Numbered from the stretch's first letter, positions 21,455 through 32,740 are shown. The stretch: DNA of 64,000 nt from Ectothiorhodospira shaposhnikovii (GCF_016584105.1 NZ_NRSM01000008.1:82161-146160), one strand, 5' to 3'. The notes: a model not told the origin generated them from the letters alone. Numbers and translations are program-made.

Positions 21455-22174
21455 ATGTCTGATGACGATTTCATCAACAAGTTGACGGAACTGGCCAGCT
21501 TCGTGGAGTCCACCCGTTCGCTGGAATCCGGGTTGGAAAAGCTCACCACGCTGGTGGCCCATGCCATGGCCTGCCGGCATTGTTCCATCATGCTGGTGTC
21601 TGAAGAGAACCACGGGTCCGAGCCCCACTTGCGGGTGGAGGCCCATTCCGGGGACCTGCCGGCGGAGGTGAAGGGGCATCGTCAGCCGCTGGGATCGGGA
21701 ATTGCCGGCCAGGTGGCCGGTACCGGCGAGCCCCTGTTGATCCTGGATCTGCACCGCTCCGTCTATGCCGGTCTGGCCCGGCGTGACGAACCCGGCACGG
21801 TGGATGTGATTTCCGTTCCTCTCCGTCTGGAAGCGCGGGTGATCGGGGTGATCAATGTGGACAGCCCCCTGGATCGGCCCCGTCTGGGCCTGATGGACCT
21901 GCGTCTGGCCACCATCCTGGCGCTGGTGGTTTCCAAATCGGTACAGATCCATCGCCTCAAGGGGTTGCTCAAGACCAATTTCATGCAACTCGCCCTGGCG
22001 CGGGAGGCCCAGCGCACGAATGGCGCCATTACCCAGGATCCGGCCCGGGTCGCGCGCCTCATGGCGCATACCCTTTATGACGAGATGATCCAGGCTGGTT
22101 TTGCCCGGGACCACATTCTGATGGTGGCCACCGAGATCCTGACCCAGGTTCACGACGCCTTGAGCCATCGCTGA
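21455..22174 (+). CDS. GAF-domain protein (239 aa)
   Basis: The central part (about 15-165) is a GAF domain, recognisable from HCSIMLVSEE, a GSGIAGQVAGTGEPLLILD segment and VISVPLRLEARVIGVINVDSP. The C-terminal helical part (about 170-239) is of unknown fold. GAF domains bind small ligands such as cyclic nucleotides or respond to redox or light signals; the ligand here is unknown. Third gene after a receiver-TPR protein and a sensorless kinase, so it is the likely sensory input of that set. ATG 21455 follows GGAG. Confidence 0.8.
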   Translation: MSDDDFINKLTELASFVESTRSLESGLEKLTTLVAHAMACRHCSIMLVSEENHGSEPHLRVEAHSGDLPAEVKGHRQPLGSGIAGQVAGTGEPLLILDLHRSVYAGLARRDEPGTVDVISVPLRLEARVIGVINVDSPLDRPRLGLMDLRLATILALVVSKSVQIHRLKGLLKTNFMQLALAREAQRTNGAITQDPARVARLMAHTLYDEMIQAGFARDHILMVATEILTQVHDALSHR

Positions 22175-22206
22175 CCCCCGCCCTCGGGGCGTTCCCGGGC
22201 GAGTCA

Positions 22207-22269
22207 TTCCAGCGCAAGCGGGAATCCGGCTGTGGGTCGGGCATTCCGGACTCCCGCTTTCGCGGGAGT
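22207..22269. repeat. Paired short palindromic repeats
   Basis: Two hairpins lie in the gap before rdgC. One is imperfect (TTCC-A-GC, loop GCAA, GC-G-GGAA at 22207-22224). The other is a perfect 8-bp stem ACTCCCGC/GCGGGAGT with loop TTTC (22250-22269), in inverted relation to the first. A near-identical unit recurs at 41854-41879. They resemble dispersed intergenic palindromic elements of proteobacteria. Confidence 0.7.
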
Positions 22270-22416
22270 GACGGCTGGGGTGTGATTCGCTGCTTCCCTT
22301 GTGGACATGGCCTGTGTGTCTCCTCCGTGGGAGCGGCCCTTGGCCGCGAAGGGGGGAAGCCCCCCGCCAGTCCCGCAGAGAGTACAATCCCCCCTTTTGT
22401 CGCCACAGGAATCTTC

Positions 22417-23340
22417 ATGTTCAAGAATGCCCGCCTGTTCCGTCTCCAGGATGCCCTGGGCCAGGATGCCATGGCCCTGGAGCAGCAGCTCTCCACTCGC
22501 CGTTTCCAGCCTTGCGGCCCCCTGACACTGTCCACCATGGGCTGGTCCGAGCCCTTGGGCGGCGAGACACAGGCCCTGGTCCATGAGGCCGCCGGTTGCC
22601 TGCTGATCTGCGCCAAGCGCCAGGAACGCCTGCTGCCCTCGTCGGTGGTGGCGGAGGTGCTGGAAGAGCGGGTCTCGGACATCGAGACCGCCGAGGGTCG
22701 CACGGTGGGGCGCGCGGAACGCCGTCAGCTCAAGGAAGCGGTGACGGCCGAACTGTTGCCCCAGTCCTTCACCCGCTCACGACGCATCCTGGCCTACGTG
22801 GACACGGTGGCCCACTGGGTGGTGGTGGATGCCGCCAGCGAGCGCATGGCCGAGGATCTGGTGAGCCTGCTGCGGGAGACCCTGGGCACATTGCCCGCCA
22901 GTCTGCTGCGTCCCTCGGTGCCGCCGCCGACCCTGATGACCCGCTGGGTTTCCGAAGGTCGCGGCGAGCAGGGCTTCGAGTTGGGCGATGCCTGTGAACT
23001 CAGGGATCCCAAGGACAAGCAGTCGGTGGTGCGTTGTCGTGGCCAGGACCTGGCCGGTGACGAGATCGCCACCCATTTGCAGGCCGGCAAACAGGTGACC
23101 CAGCTGGCCCTGGAGTGGGAACAGCGCCTGAGTCTGGTGCTGGCGGAGGATCTGTCCCTCAAGCGTCTGCGCCTGACCGATGAGCTGATCGAGGACAGCG
23201 GCGTGCTGGAGGCCGATGACCCGGCCGCCCGGTTCGATGCCGAGTTCACCCTGCTGATCCACGAGATGCGAGGGTTGCTGGCGCGTCTGGATGGACTGTT
23301 CGGGCTCTCCGGCTCGGACAGCGCCGAAGTGCCCTGGTGA
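22417..23340 (+). CDS. rdgC: Recombination-associated protein RdgC (307 aa)
   Basis: Ring-forming DNA-binding protein that modulates RecA and protects replication in recombination mutants. The length matches E. coli RdgC (303 aa). Recognisable segments are the FKNARLFRL start, a GWSEPLG motif, LPSSVVAEVLEERV, and the C-terminal KRLRLTDEL. The ATG at 22417 has ACAGGA six bases upstream. Single gene, followed by a strong hairpin shared with the convergent porin gene. Confidence 0.95.
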   Translation: MFKNARLFRLQDALGQDAMALEQQLSTRRFQPCGPLTLSTMGWSEPLGGETQALVHEAAGCLLICAKRQERLLPSSVVAEVLEERVSDIETAEGRTVGRAERRQLKEAVTAELLPQSFTRSRRILAYVDTVAHWVVVDAASERMAEDLVSLLRETLGTLPASLLRPSVPPPTLMTRWVSEGRGEQGFELGDACELRDPKDKQSVVRCRGQDLAGDEIATHLQAGKQVTQLALEWEQRLSLVLAEDLSLKRLRLTDELIEDSGVLEADDPAARFDAEFTLLIHEMRGLLARLDGLFGLSGSDSAEVPW

Positions 23341-23365
23341 TGGGGTAGCGTACCCAATGGGGGGC

Positions 23366-23396
23366 AGCCTGCCGGCGAATGGGGTGCCGGCAGGCT
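23366..23396. terminator. Bidirectional hairpin terminator rdgC / porin
   Basis: A perfect 11-bp stem (AGCCTGCCGGC / GCCGGCAGGCT) with a nine-base loop lies between the convergent stops of rdgC and the porin gene. Only a short T-run follows on the plus strand. Confidence 0.75.
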
Positions 23397-23405
23397 TTCC
23401 GATGG

Positions 23406-24674
23406 TTAGAACGTGTACTCCACGTTGGCCCGCAGGAAGTGGGCGTCGGAAGTCCCGGACGGGTAGTAGTCTCCCGTATCCAGATACTCTGCCCACAGGT
23501 GGGCCCGGAGGCTGGGGCTCAGGTTGATGCCCAGCACGGCGGTGAACAGATCCCCCCGGTGGTCGCCGTCACCGCTGCCGTCCTTCTCGTCCGCGTACAG
23601 CCGGTGGGCGCGCAGCTTCAGGGAGGTGTTACCGGACGGGTTCAGGTCCAGGCCGATGAAGGGGGCCTTGAGGTTGCTCCAGCCGGCGATGCTGAACTGG
23701 GTGCCCACATAGGAGTAGACATACAGCTCGCTGAACTGGGGCCAGCGGGAGAACACCGGATACCAGGCCTCGTTGTCGCCGGTGCCTGCCTCATTGCCGG
23801 ACAGGTAGTAATAACCAGCGGTGAAGGCCGGGCGAGTCTGGCCCCAGATTGCCGGTCGCAGGGTCACCGAGGCATCCAGCAGCCGACCCTTGAGGTTGGC
23901 ATCGCCATGGCTGCCGTCCTGAGCCGCCAGCTCCAGGCTGGCCGAGATCGGGCCGCTCCGGGGCATGAGGCGGGCGCCCAGGGTATGGAAATCCGCATCG
24001 GATCTGCCGCCGACCGCCATGCCGGAGCCCAGTTCTTCCTTGTAGATCCAGTAGTACTCGAACGGCATGGCTTCGGACTGGCTGTTCTTGCCGTAGAAGC
24101 CCAGGGCACGCTCATTGTGTTCGATCAATCTCAGGCCTGACTTGCTGTTGATGGTGAGTGGGTCCTGCTTCGAGTTGTAGATTGCCAGCAGGTCCAGCGT
24201 ATGGCCTTCGTTCACCGTCAGGCCGGCCTTGACGGCATTGAAGAACAGGGAGCGGGAACCATCCAGGGGCGTGCCGTTGAGGATGATGTTGCCGGTGCCG
24301 TAGATCAGCTCCTGGCGGCCGATGCGCAGATCCAGCAGACCGCCTGCCAGGTTGTTGAAATCCATGTACAGCAGGTCGGGTACCACTTCGCTGAGGAATT
24401 TCTGATCATCATTCTGTTCCCGCTCGTAGATGCGGAATTCGTTCATCAGCCGCCCGCGGAAGGCGATGTCCTGATTGAGCTGGTAACCGGCCCAGAGGCG
24501 GGTGCGGGTACGATTGAAGAGCAGGTCGTACTGGAAGCCGGCCGCAGTGGGAATGCTGTCCAGGTCGGTGACCCGGACCCGCAAGTCCCCACCCCAGTCC
24601 CATCCGGCCTGCGCACTGCCCATCCCCATGAGCAGTGCCAGTGCACCGGCCGATAGTGTCGTCTTTTTCAGCAT
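23406..24674 (-). CDS. Outer-membrane beta-barrel porin, alginate-export-like (422 aa)
   Basis: A signal peptide (MLKKTTLSAGALALLMGMG, cleaved after AQA) is followed by a beta-rich barrel with alternating amphipathic strands and a terminal Phe (ANVEYTF), typical of outer-membrane proteins. The RIGRQELIYGTG and LFNRTRTRLWAGYQ segments match the AlgE-like alginate_exp family, which includes many porins unrelated to alginate. No alginate genes are present here, so substrate is unknown. ATG 24674 follows GGGGGAG. Confidence 0.8.
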   Translation of the reverse strand: MLKKTTLSAGALALLMGMGSAQAGWDWGGDLRVRVTDLDSIPTAAGFQYDLLFNRTRTRLWAGYQLNQDIAFRGRLMNEFRIYEREQNDDQKFLSEVVPDLLYMDFNNLAGGLLDLRIGRQELIYGTGNIILNGTPLDGSRSLFFNAVKAGLTVNEGHTLDLLAIYNSKQDPLTINSKSGLRLIEHNERALGFYGKNSQSEAMPFEYYWIYKEELGSGMAVGGRSDADFHTLGARLMPRSGPISASLELAAQDGSHGDANLKGRLLDASVTLRPAIWGQTRPAFTAGYYYLSGNEAGTGDNEAWYPVFSRWPQFSELYVYSYVGTQFSIAGWSNLKAPFIGLDLNPSGNTSLKLRAHRLYADEKDGSGDGDHRGDLFTAVLGINLSPSLRAHLWAEYLDTGDYYPSGTSDAHFLRANVEYTF

Positions 24675-24763
24675 GACTCCCCCTGACAGGTTTTTGTGTA
24701 TGACGGTTTAACCCCTGGAAAAGGAGGATTATCCCGTCTTTGCCGGTGGATGTCCTGAAAAAA

Positions 24764-25144
24764 TCACCCTTGCTTCACCACTTCATCGGCGGGTGGCAGC
24801 GGGATCTTGTTGCCCTCGTTGTCCAGGCGCACAAAGGTGATGCAGGTGGAAAAGATGGGTTCCTCCTTGCCGCTTTCCAGATCATCACAGAAGACGCTGA
24901 CGGCATACTGCACCGAGGTGTTGCCCCGTTTGTGCTCGCGGGAGTTGAAGCGCAGCACCGTGCCCTGATGCACGCCGCGGTGAAACTCCACTCCGTTCAT
25001 GGCCACGGTGACGAAGCGGCAGCCGGGATGGTCGCGGCTGGCGGCGATCCAGGCGATTTCATCCACCCACTTGAGCAGGAAGCCGCCGAAGAGATAGCCG
25101 TAGTGGTTCAGGTGTTCGGGTCTTACCAGTTTAAAGGTATCCAA
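24764..25144 (-). CDS. Acyl-CoA thioesterase, hotdog fold (126 aa)
   Basis: A single hotdog domain of the YciA/Acot type, hydrolysing acyl-CoA to free acid and CoA. Features are the HLNHYGYLFGGFLLKWVDEIAWIAA helix with its Asp, VEFHRGVHQGTVLRF, and GNTSVQYAVSVF. The start is TTG at 25144, supported by AAGGAG six bases upstream; no in-frame ATG would keep the conserved N-terminus. Next gene (transporter) is on the same strand about 30 bases upstream. Confidence 0.85.
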   Translation of the reverse strand: MDTFKLVRPEHLNHYGYLFGGFLLKWVDEIAWIAASRDHPGCRFVTVAMNGVEFHRGVHQGTVLRFNSREHKRGNTSVQYAVSVFCDDLESGKEEPIFSTCITFVRLDNEGNKIPLPPADEVVKQG

Positions 25145-25177
25145 GGGTCACTCCTTGTGGGATCCGACGGGCAGGCC

Positions 25178-26461
25178 TCAACCCAGCAGGCGCCATCCCA
25201 GCCAGACCAGGGAAAAGCCCAGCAGAAAGATCAGCCCCGCCCAGGCCAGGGCCAGCAGGCCCCGGCCCGGCTGGGCGGAAACCGGGACGTGCTCGTGGGT
25301 GACCACCCGCAGGGTGAGCCAGGCCAGGATGGGGGCCGAGAGGAAGGAAACGGTGGTGGCAAAGTCAATGAACTGGGTAAAACGTGCCCCGGCAAAGTAG
25401 ATCATGACCAGGGCGCCGCCCAGCACGGTGATCAGGGCCAGCAGGTAAGGTCCGCGCCGGTGCTCCTCGGGACCGAGAGTGCGGCCCCGGTCGCCGGCCC
25501 GGGCGGCGGCGAACAGGGCGGTGATGACCCGGGGATAGGCATCCGTCACCGCCAGGGTGGTGCTGAACATGGCGGTCAGCGCCGCCACGGCGATGATGGG
25601 TCGGCTCCATTCACCCAGGGTGCCCGCATAGAGGTCCACCAGCTGGGCGGAAAAGCCCACCGCGGAATTGGCAAAGCTCATGCCGCTGGCGTGCATGGTC
25701 AGGGCGCCCAGCAGCAGGAATGCCGCGGCCATCAGGGTGGCGGCGACATAGCCGATGCGAAAATCCGTCAGTGCATGACGCAGACTGGGTCGGGTCCGGG
25801 TCTCCCTGGCCCGTTCCAGGGTCCAGAGGGAATGCCAGGCGGCCACGTCCAGGGGGATGGGCATCCATCCCAGCAGGGCCAGCAGGAAGGCAAAACCGGC
25901 CGCGCTCCAGATCAGTCCCGCGTTCTGCCAGTCGGCCAGCCGGGACCAGTCCGGTTCCCCGCCAAAGGCCAGCGTCACGGTGGCCAGGGTGGAGAGGGTC
26001 AGGGCGGCCATGATGAGTTTCATGCCCAGATCCACCCCCCGGTAATTGCCGATGGCCAGGAGCAGCAGACAGGCCCCCATGATCCACGCCGACAGGGTGG
26101 CCGGGGAGGCATCCAGCCCGAACACCAGGCCGAACAGGCCCGCCGTGACCACGGTGACCACGGCCTGGATGATGAACATGGTCCCCAGGGTGACCAGGGC
26201 GAACAGGCCCAGGGCCCAGCGCCCCAGCCGGCGGTAGCCCACCAGCAGGTTCTCTCCGGTGGCGGCGGCGTAGCGGGGGCCGAATTCGATGAAGGGGTAT
26301 TTGAGCAGACAGGCCAGCAGCACCACCGGCAGCAGCAACAGGCCGAATTCGGCGCCAGCACGGGTGGACTGTACCAGGTGGGAGACACCGATGGCCGCGC
26401 CGGCCATGAGCAGGCCGGGGCCGATGGCATGGCGCAGGGTGCTGACGCGAAGTTCATTCAT
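25178..26461 (-). CDS. Divergent NRAMP-like transporter (427 aa)
   Basis: About 11 TM helices with the Nramp layout: GPGLLMAGAAIG opens TM1, and a WMPIPLDVAAWHSLW segment corresponds to TM6. In classical Mn/Fe Nramp proteins TM1 carries DPGN and TM6 carries MPH; here these read IGVSH and MPIP, so both metal-binding motifs are changed. It therefore belongs to a divergent clade, and the substrate may be Mg, another ion or something else. ATG 26461 was chosen over upstream codons because it starts a normal MNELRVSTLRHA leader. It lies 19 bases after mnmM. Confidence 0.8.
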   Translation of the reverse strand: MNELRVSTLRHAIGPGLLMAGAAIGVSHLVQSTRAGAEFGLLLLPVVLLACLLKYPFIEFGPRYAAATGENLLVGYRRLGRWALGLFALVTLGTMFIIQAVVTVVTAGLFGLVFGLDASPATLSAWIMGACLLLLAIGNYRGVDLGMKLIMAALTLSTLATVTLAFGGEPDWSRLADWQNAGLIWSAAGFAFLLALLGWMPIPLDVAAWHSLWTLERARETRTRPSLRHALTDFRIGYVAATLMAAAFLLLGALTMHASGMSFANSAVGFSAQLVDLYAGTLGEWSRPIIAVAALTAMFSTTLAVTDAYPRVITALFAAARAGDRGRTLGPEEHRRGPYLLALITVLGGALVMIYFAGARFTQFIDFATTVSFLSAPILAWLTLRVVTHEHVPVSAQPGRGLLALAWAGLIFLLGFSLVWLGWRLLG

Positions 26462-26480
26462 CAGGGGGGATCTCAATAAA

Positions 26481-27068
26481 TCAGCAATCCGGGCAGGGCA
26501 GGCTGTTACCCAGCAGGACCAGAACCGGGCCGTCATCTCCGGCGGGTTGATGGGGGAGGCAGTGCAGTTCCGGATGGGCCTGTTTCAGCCAGGTGCGGAT
26601 GGCTTCGAATTCTTCCAGTCCGCCTGAATGGCCCCGATAGATCATCAGGCTGATGACACCGTCCGGACCCAGCACGGCCCGGGCCGCTTCCAGGGCGGCC
26701 AGACTCGTTTCCGGGCGGGTGATGATGCCATGATCCCCGCCGGGCAGATAGCCCAGGTTGAAGGTCACTGCCCTGATCCGGCCCCGAGCATGGTCGGGCA
26801 GGTGTCGGTCCAGGTGCTGATGTCCGTCCTGGATCAGGGTGGCCCGATCCGCCACGCCGGCCTCATCCAGGCGTTTGCGGGTGGCGTCCAGCGCGGCGGT
26901 CTGGATGTCAAAGGCCCAGACATGGCCGGCCTCACCCACCGTCCGGGCCAGGAACAGGGTGTCATGTCCGTTGCCGGCGGTGGCGTCCACTGCCAGATCG
27001 CCCGGCTGCAGTAGCCCGGAAAGCTGTTCATGGGCGATACGCGTGAGGGGCTTGAGGTTGCGATGCAT
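26481..27068 (-). CDS. mnmM: tRNA (mnm5s2U34) methyltransferase, MnmM/YtqB family (195 aa)
   Basis: SAM-dependent methyltransferase predicted to methylate the wobble uridine derivative nm5s2U. SAM motif I is VDATAGNGHDTLFLA (about residue 28), and the family signature FNLGYLPGGDH (about residue 104) and SLMIYRGHSGG follow. The ATG at 27068 has GAAGGA upstream. In bacteria that use MnmC for this step MnmM is redundant; which is used here cannot be told from the window. Confidence 0.85.
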   Translation of the reverse strand: MHRNLKPLTRIAHEQLSGLLQPGDLAVDATAGNGHDTLFLARTVGEAGHVWAFDIQTAALDATRKRLDEAGVADRATLIQDGHQHLDRHLPDHARGRIRAVTFNLGYLPGGDHGIITRPETSLAALEAARAVLGPDGVISLMIYRGHSGGLEEFEAIRTWLKQAHPELHCLPHQPAGDDGPVLVLLGNSLPCPDC

Positions 27069-27095
27069 GCTTCAGATCCTTCTGCTGAGTTGCGA

Positions 27096-27569
27096 TCAAG
27101 GGAGGAAAAAGGTGGTTTCTTCACAGGCCCGTAGCATGGCCTGCAGTGATTCGGGGTCCGCCAGGCGATGATCCGGACCCACCGTGATCAGGGTGACGGG
27201 TGCGGGCCGGCTGTTGTCCACCAGGAATCGGGAGTCGGCAAAGGGAATGACTTCATCCGTCGGAGAATGGAGGATGACCGTTCCCGCCTTGACCCGGTCG
27301 GCGGAGCCCCAGAGCCGCCAGGCAGGGCAGAGCAGCACCAGTGGAATTCGCTGGCTGTCCAGGGCCATGGCCACGGCACCGCCACGGGAGGAGCCGACGA
27401 TGACCTCCGGGCGATGGGTCTCCAGGGCGGATTGCGCCGTGCCGACGGCGGCCTCGAAGTCGTCGTCGTCCAGCAACGGGTTAATGACCTCGTGGCCTTG
27501 TGATAGCAGGTATGACGGTTTAAGGCCTCCGGGCCTGGACTGCCAGCCGTGGAGAAACAGGATCTTCAT
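27096..27569 (-). CDS. Small alpha/beta hydrolase (157 aa)
   Basis: A compact alpha/beta hydrolase. The N-terminal strand reads ILFLHGWQSRPGG, the nucleophile elbow is VGSSRGGAVAM (Ser near residue 70), the acid is in HSPTDEVIPF and the His in VGPDHRLADPE. Similar small serine hydrolases (YqiA-like esterases) have mostly unknown substrates. The start at 27569 gives the hydrophobic first strand; upstream frame adds an unlikely leader. Followed 27 bases later by mnmM on the same strand. Confidence 0.75.
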   Translation of the reverse strand: MKILFLHGWQSRPGGLKPSYLLSQGHEVINPLLDDDDFEAAVGTAQSALETHRPEVIVGSSRGGAVAMALDSQRIPLVLLCPAWRLWGSADRVKAGTVILHSPTDEVIPFADSRFLVDNSRPAPVTLITVGPDHRLADPESLQAMLRACEETTFFLP

Positions 27570-27870
27570 CGGGGCGAGACCATGCAGGGGGCATGCGTGC
27601 AAAGCAGGGCCTTGAGGTGTCTGGCGGTCTGTTCGTCATCCCCCTGGATTGCATGGGCGCCCATGGAGAAATGTGTCTTTTGGTTGCGTTTACGGGCCAC
27701 GAGGTTGTCTGCGGGCTGAGGATATGAGCGATATGCTAGTGCATCCTGCAAGCCGGTGAAAATCAGGTCTTGAAATAACCCGCCGCAGTGCAGTGTTCGG
27801 GCGGCCTGATGCCCTCGGGAAGGACCGGCGTTCCTCCGGACGGAGAAACGCCGGTGGCATGGGAGCCTGA
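27570..27870. other. Intergenic region hydrolase / metK 3' end
   Basis: No supported gene in these 301 bases. The right part holds the metK terminator hairpin (27824-27855); the left part should hold the promoter of the hydrolase-mnmM-transporter group. Confidence 0.5.
27824..27855 (-). terminator. metK transcription terminator hairpin
   Basis: A long stem downstream of the metK stop: ACCGGCGTT pairs with AACGCCGGT and continues through CTCC/GGAG to a small loop, with one bulged base. No U-run follows on the metK strand, so termination efficiency is uncertain. Confidence 0.65.
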
Positions 27871-29043
<1,173 letters not shown>

Positions 29044-29522
29044 ACTTTTTAGCTACTCCTCCGGCTCTCGGGTGCCCGCCTGGCGGCCCACCCTCGGATT
29101 GATGATGGTGATCCGCGCCGGATTTTACCCTGAATGGGACGCTTGTGGCGCGTCAAGCCTGTTTGAGCAATCCCTTAATTTATATATTGTGTCTTTCCTT
29201 ATCTGATTTATCGTTGTATCTGAATGCCTTATGAGGCGGTGCAGCAAAAGGCCCCCTGTTTCGCTCGGGCTTGCGACAAGCCCCCCTGTCAGGGAAAATG
29301 CAGGCCGATAACGCCGTGGTCAATGCATATTCCATGTGGTATCCATGACCGGGTGATATGCTCGTGCCTGATTCAACCTGCTGTCCCGGAACACTTTTTC
29401 AGCGACCAGTTTTGAGGTGTGCCGCGTTTTTCCGAGTCATGCGAATAACCAGAACACCGCCAAACGGTGTCAATGCGGCAGACCATGAAGACCATTATTT
29501 CCACCCTTGTCAGGAGATCTGC
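29044..29522. other. Divergent promoter region metK / tkt
   Basis: A 479-base non-coding gap, AT-rich around 29165-29220 (likely promoter zone). It holds the metK leader hairpin (29070-29093) and a GGAGGAG unusually far (about 13 bases) from the metK ATG. The tkt side (29400-29522) should carry the promoter of the central-carbon operon. No recognisable riboswitch consensus. Confidence 0.5.
29070..29093 (-). promoter_or_regulatory. metK 5'-leader hairpin
   Basis: On the metK strand GGGTG pairs with CACCC and an inner CCG pairs with CGG, separated by a symmetric G-G internal loop. It ends 26 bases upstream of the metK start, so it lies in the leader if transcription starts further out. It could tune translation. 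It does not match SAM or SAH riboswitch classes I know. Confidence 0.3.
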
Positions 29523-31520
29523 ATGCCTTCCCGCAAAGAGCTAGCCAACGCTATTCGTGCGCTTTCCATGGACGCGGTCCAGAAGGCCAACTCCGGTCAT
29601 CCCGGTGCGCCCATGGGCATGGCCGACATCGCCGAAGTGCTCTGGAACGACTATCTCAAGCACAATCCGGCCAATCCCCAGTGGGCGGACCGTGACCGCT
29701 TCGTGATGTCCAATGGCCATGGTTCCATGCTGGTGTATTCCCTCCTGCATCTGAGTGGCTACGACCTGCCCATCGACGAACTCAAGCAGTTCCGGCAGTT
29801 CCATTCCCGTACCCCCGGCCATCCTGAATACGGCTACACCCCCGGTGTCGAGACCACCACCGGTCCCCTGGGGCAGGGCATCACCAATGCGGTGGGCATG
29901 GCCATCGCCGAAAAGGCCCTGGCAGCCCATTTCAACCGCCCCGGCCATGAGGTGGTGGATCATTACACCTATGCCTTTCTGGGCGACGGCTGCCTGATGG
30001 AAGGCATCTCCCACGAGGCCTGCTCCCTGGCCGGCACCCTGGGTCTGGGCAAGCTGGTGGCCTTCTACGACGACAACGGCATCTCCATCGACGGCGAGGT
30101 GGAAGGCTGGTTCACCGACGATACCCCCAAGCGTTTCGAGGCCTACGGCTGGCATGTGGTGCCGGGGGTGGATGGTCACGATGCCGAGGCGGTGAAGCAG
30201 GCCATCGAGCAGGCCCGGGCAGTGAAGGACCGTCCCACCCTGATCTGCTGCAAGACCATCATCGGCTGGGGTTCTCCCAACAAGCAGGGCAAGGAAGAGT
30301 GCCATGGCGCGCCCTTGGGCCAGGACGAGATCGCGCTGGTGCGCGAGACCCTCGGCTGGCCCCATGAACCCTTCGTGATCCCGGACGAGATCCGGGCCGG
30401 CTGGAATGCCCGTGACAAGGGCACCCAAGCCGAAAGCGCCTGGCAGGCCCGCTTTGCCGAATATGCCAAGGCCCACCCCGAACTGGCCGCCGAATTCACC
30501 CGCCGCATGGGCGGTGAGCTGCCCGCCGACTGGGCGCAGAAGGCCCAGGCCTTCGTTGAGGAGACCGTGGCCAAGGCCGAGACCATCGCCAGCCGCAAGG
30601 CTTCCCAGAACGCCATCGGCGGCTATGCCCCGGCCCTGCCGGAACTGCTGGGCGGCTCCGCCGACCTGGCCGGTTCCAACCTCACCCTGTGGAAGGGCTC
30701 CAAGGGCATCAGCAAGGAGGACGGCGACGGCAACTACCTGTTCTACGGGGTGCGGGAGTTCGGCATGGCCGCCATCATGAACGGGATCGCCCTGCACGGC
30801 GGCTTCATCCCTTACGGCGGCACCTTCCTGATCTTCAGCGACTATGCCCGTAACGGCCTGCGCATGTCTGCCCTCATGAAGCAGCGGGTGATCTACGTGA
30901 TGACCCATGATTCCATCGGTCTGGGCGAAGACGGCCCCACCCACCAGCCGGTGGAGCAGGTCACCAGCCTGCGGCTGATTCCCAACATGCATGTCTGGCG
31001 TCCCTGCGATGCGGTGGAGACCGCCGTGGCCTGGAAGGCGGGCATCGAGCGCGCCGACGGTCCCAGTCTGCTGAGCCTGTCCCGCCAGAACCTGCCCCAC
31101 CAGGCCCGCACCCAGGCCCAGTTGGCCGATATCGCCCGGGGCGGCTATGTGCTGCATGATGCCGGCGGCCAGCCGGATGCCATTATCCTGGCCACCGGCT
31201 CGGAGGTGGGGATTGCCATGGAGGCGGCCAAGACGATGGAGGCCAAGGGCAAGCGTGTCCGGGTGGTGTCCATGCCCTGCCAGGAAGTGTTCGATGCCCA
31301 GGATGCCGACTACCGGGAGTCCGTGCTGCCCGGCGCCGTGCGCGCCCGCGTGGCCGTGGAGGCCGGCGTGACCGTCGGCTGGCTCAAGTATGTGGGTCTG
31401 GATGGTCGCGTGGTGGGCATGGATCGCTTCGGCGAATCCGCCCCCGGCGGCGAGTTGATGAAACATTTCGGCTTCACGGCGGACAATGTGGTCAGTGCGG
31501 TGGAGGCCGTGCTGGGCTGA
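29523..31520 (+). CDS. tkt: Transketolase (665 aa)
   Basis: TPP-dependent transfer of two-carbon units in the Calvin and pentose phosphate cycles. Visible are [18 protein letters not shown] (residues 24-41), the TPP motif [13 protein letters not shown], and the catalytic [19 protein letters not shown] and [19 protein letters not shown] segments. The ATG at 29523 has AGGAG seven bases upstream. First gene of tkt-gap-pgk-pyk-fba, the arrangement seen in autotrophic proteobacteria, so it probably serves CO2 fixation as well as glycolysis. Confidence 0.97.
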   Translation: MPSRKELANAIRALSMDAVQKANSGHPGAPMGMADIAEVLWNDYLKHNPANPQWADRDRFVMSNGHGSMLVYSLLHLSGYDLPIDELKQFRQFHSRTPGHPEYGYTPGVETTTGPLGQGITNAVGMAIAEKALAAHFNRPGHEVVDHYTYAFLGDGCLMEGISHEACSLAGTLGLGKLVAFYDDNGISIDGEVEGWFTDDTPKRFEAYGWHVVPGVDGHDAEAVKQAIEQARAVKDRPTLICCKTIIGWGSPNKQGKEECHGAPLGQDEIALVRETLGWPHEPFVIPDEIRAGWNARDKGTQAESAWQARFAEYAKAHPELAAEFTRRMGGELPADWAQKAQAFVEETVAKAETIASRKASQNAIGGYAPALPELLGGSADLAGSNLTLWKGSKGISKEDGDGNYLFYGVREFGMAAIMNGIALHGGFIPYGGTFLIFSDYARNGLRMSALMKQRVIYVMTHDSIGLGEDGPTHQPVEQVTSLRLIPNMHVWRPCDAVETAVAWKAGIERADGPSLLSLSRQNLPHQARTQAQLADIARGGYVLHDAGGQPDAIILATGSEVGIAMEAAKTMEAKGKRVRVVSMPCQEVFDAQDADYRESVLPGAVRARVAVEAGVTVGWLKYVGLDGRVVGMDRFGESAPGGELMKHFGFTADNVVSAVEAVLG

Positions 31521-31538
31521 GTGGCCGCCCAACATTGA

Positions 31539-32576
<1,038 letters not shown>

Positions 32577-32582
32577 CCGGTC

Positions 32583-32614
32583 GGCCCCCCCTCTCCTTGG
32601 GGAGAGGGGGGGCC
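32583..32614. terminator. Perfect 14-bp hairpin between gap and pgk
   Basis: GGCCCCCCCTCTCC pairs perfectly with GGAGAGGGGGGGCC around a TTGG loop, seven bases after the gap stop. A short T-rich stretch (GTTTCCTTC) follows. It could act as a partial terminator or as a 3' stabiliser of a tkt-gap transcript within the operon. Confidence 0.6.
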
Positions 32615-32740
32615 GTTTCCTTCTCCATCTGGGGAAGAAAGGAGAGAAAACAACCCAGAGTCTTCCGGCAAGCCCCGGTTTGCCAGAACACTTTGCAAGA
32701 CCCCAGAACAAATATCCGAAAACCATCCAAGGAGTTGCGC

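Noticed and set aside
29044..29200. SAM or SAH riboswitch upstream of metK
   Set aside because: A hairpin is present but the conserved cores of SAM-I, SAM-II or SAH classes were not recognised.
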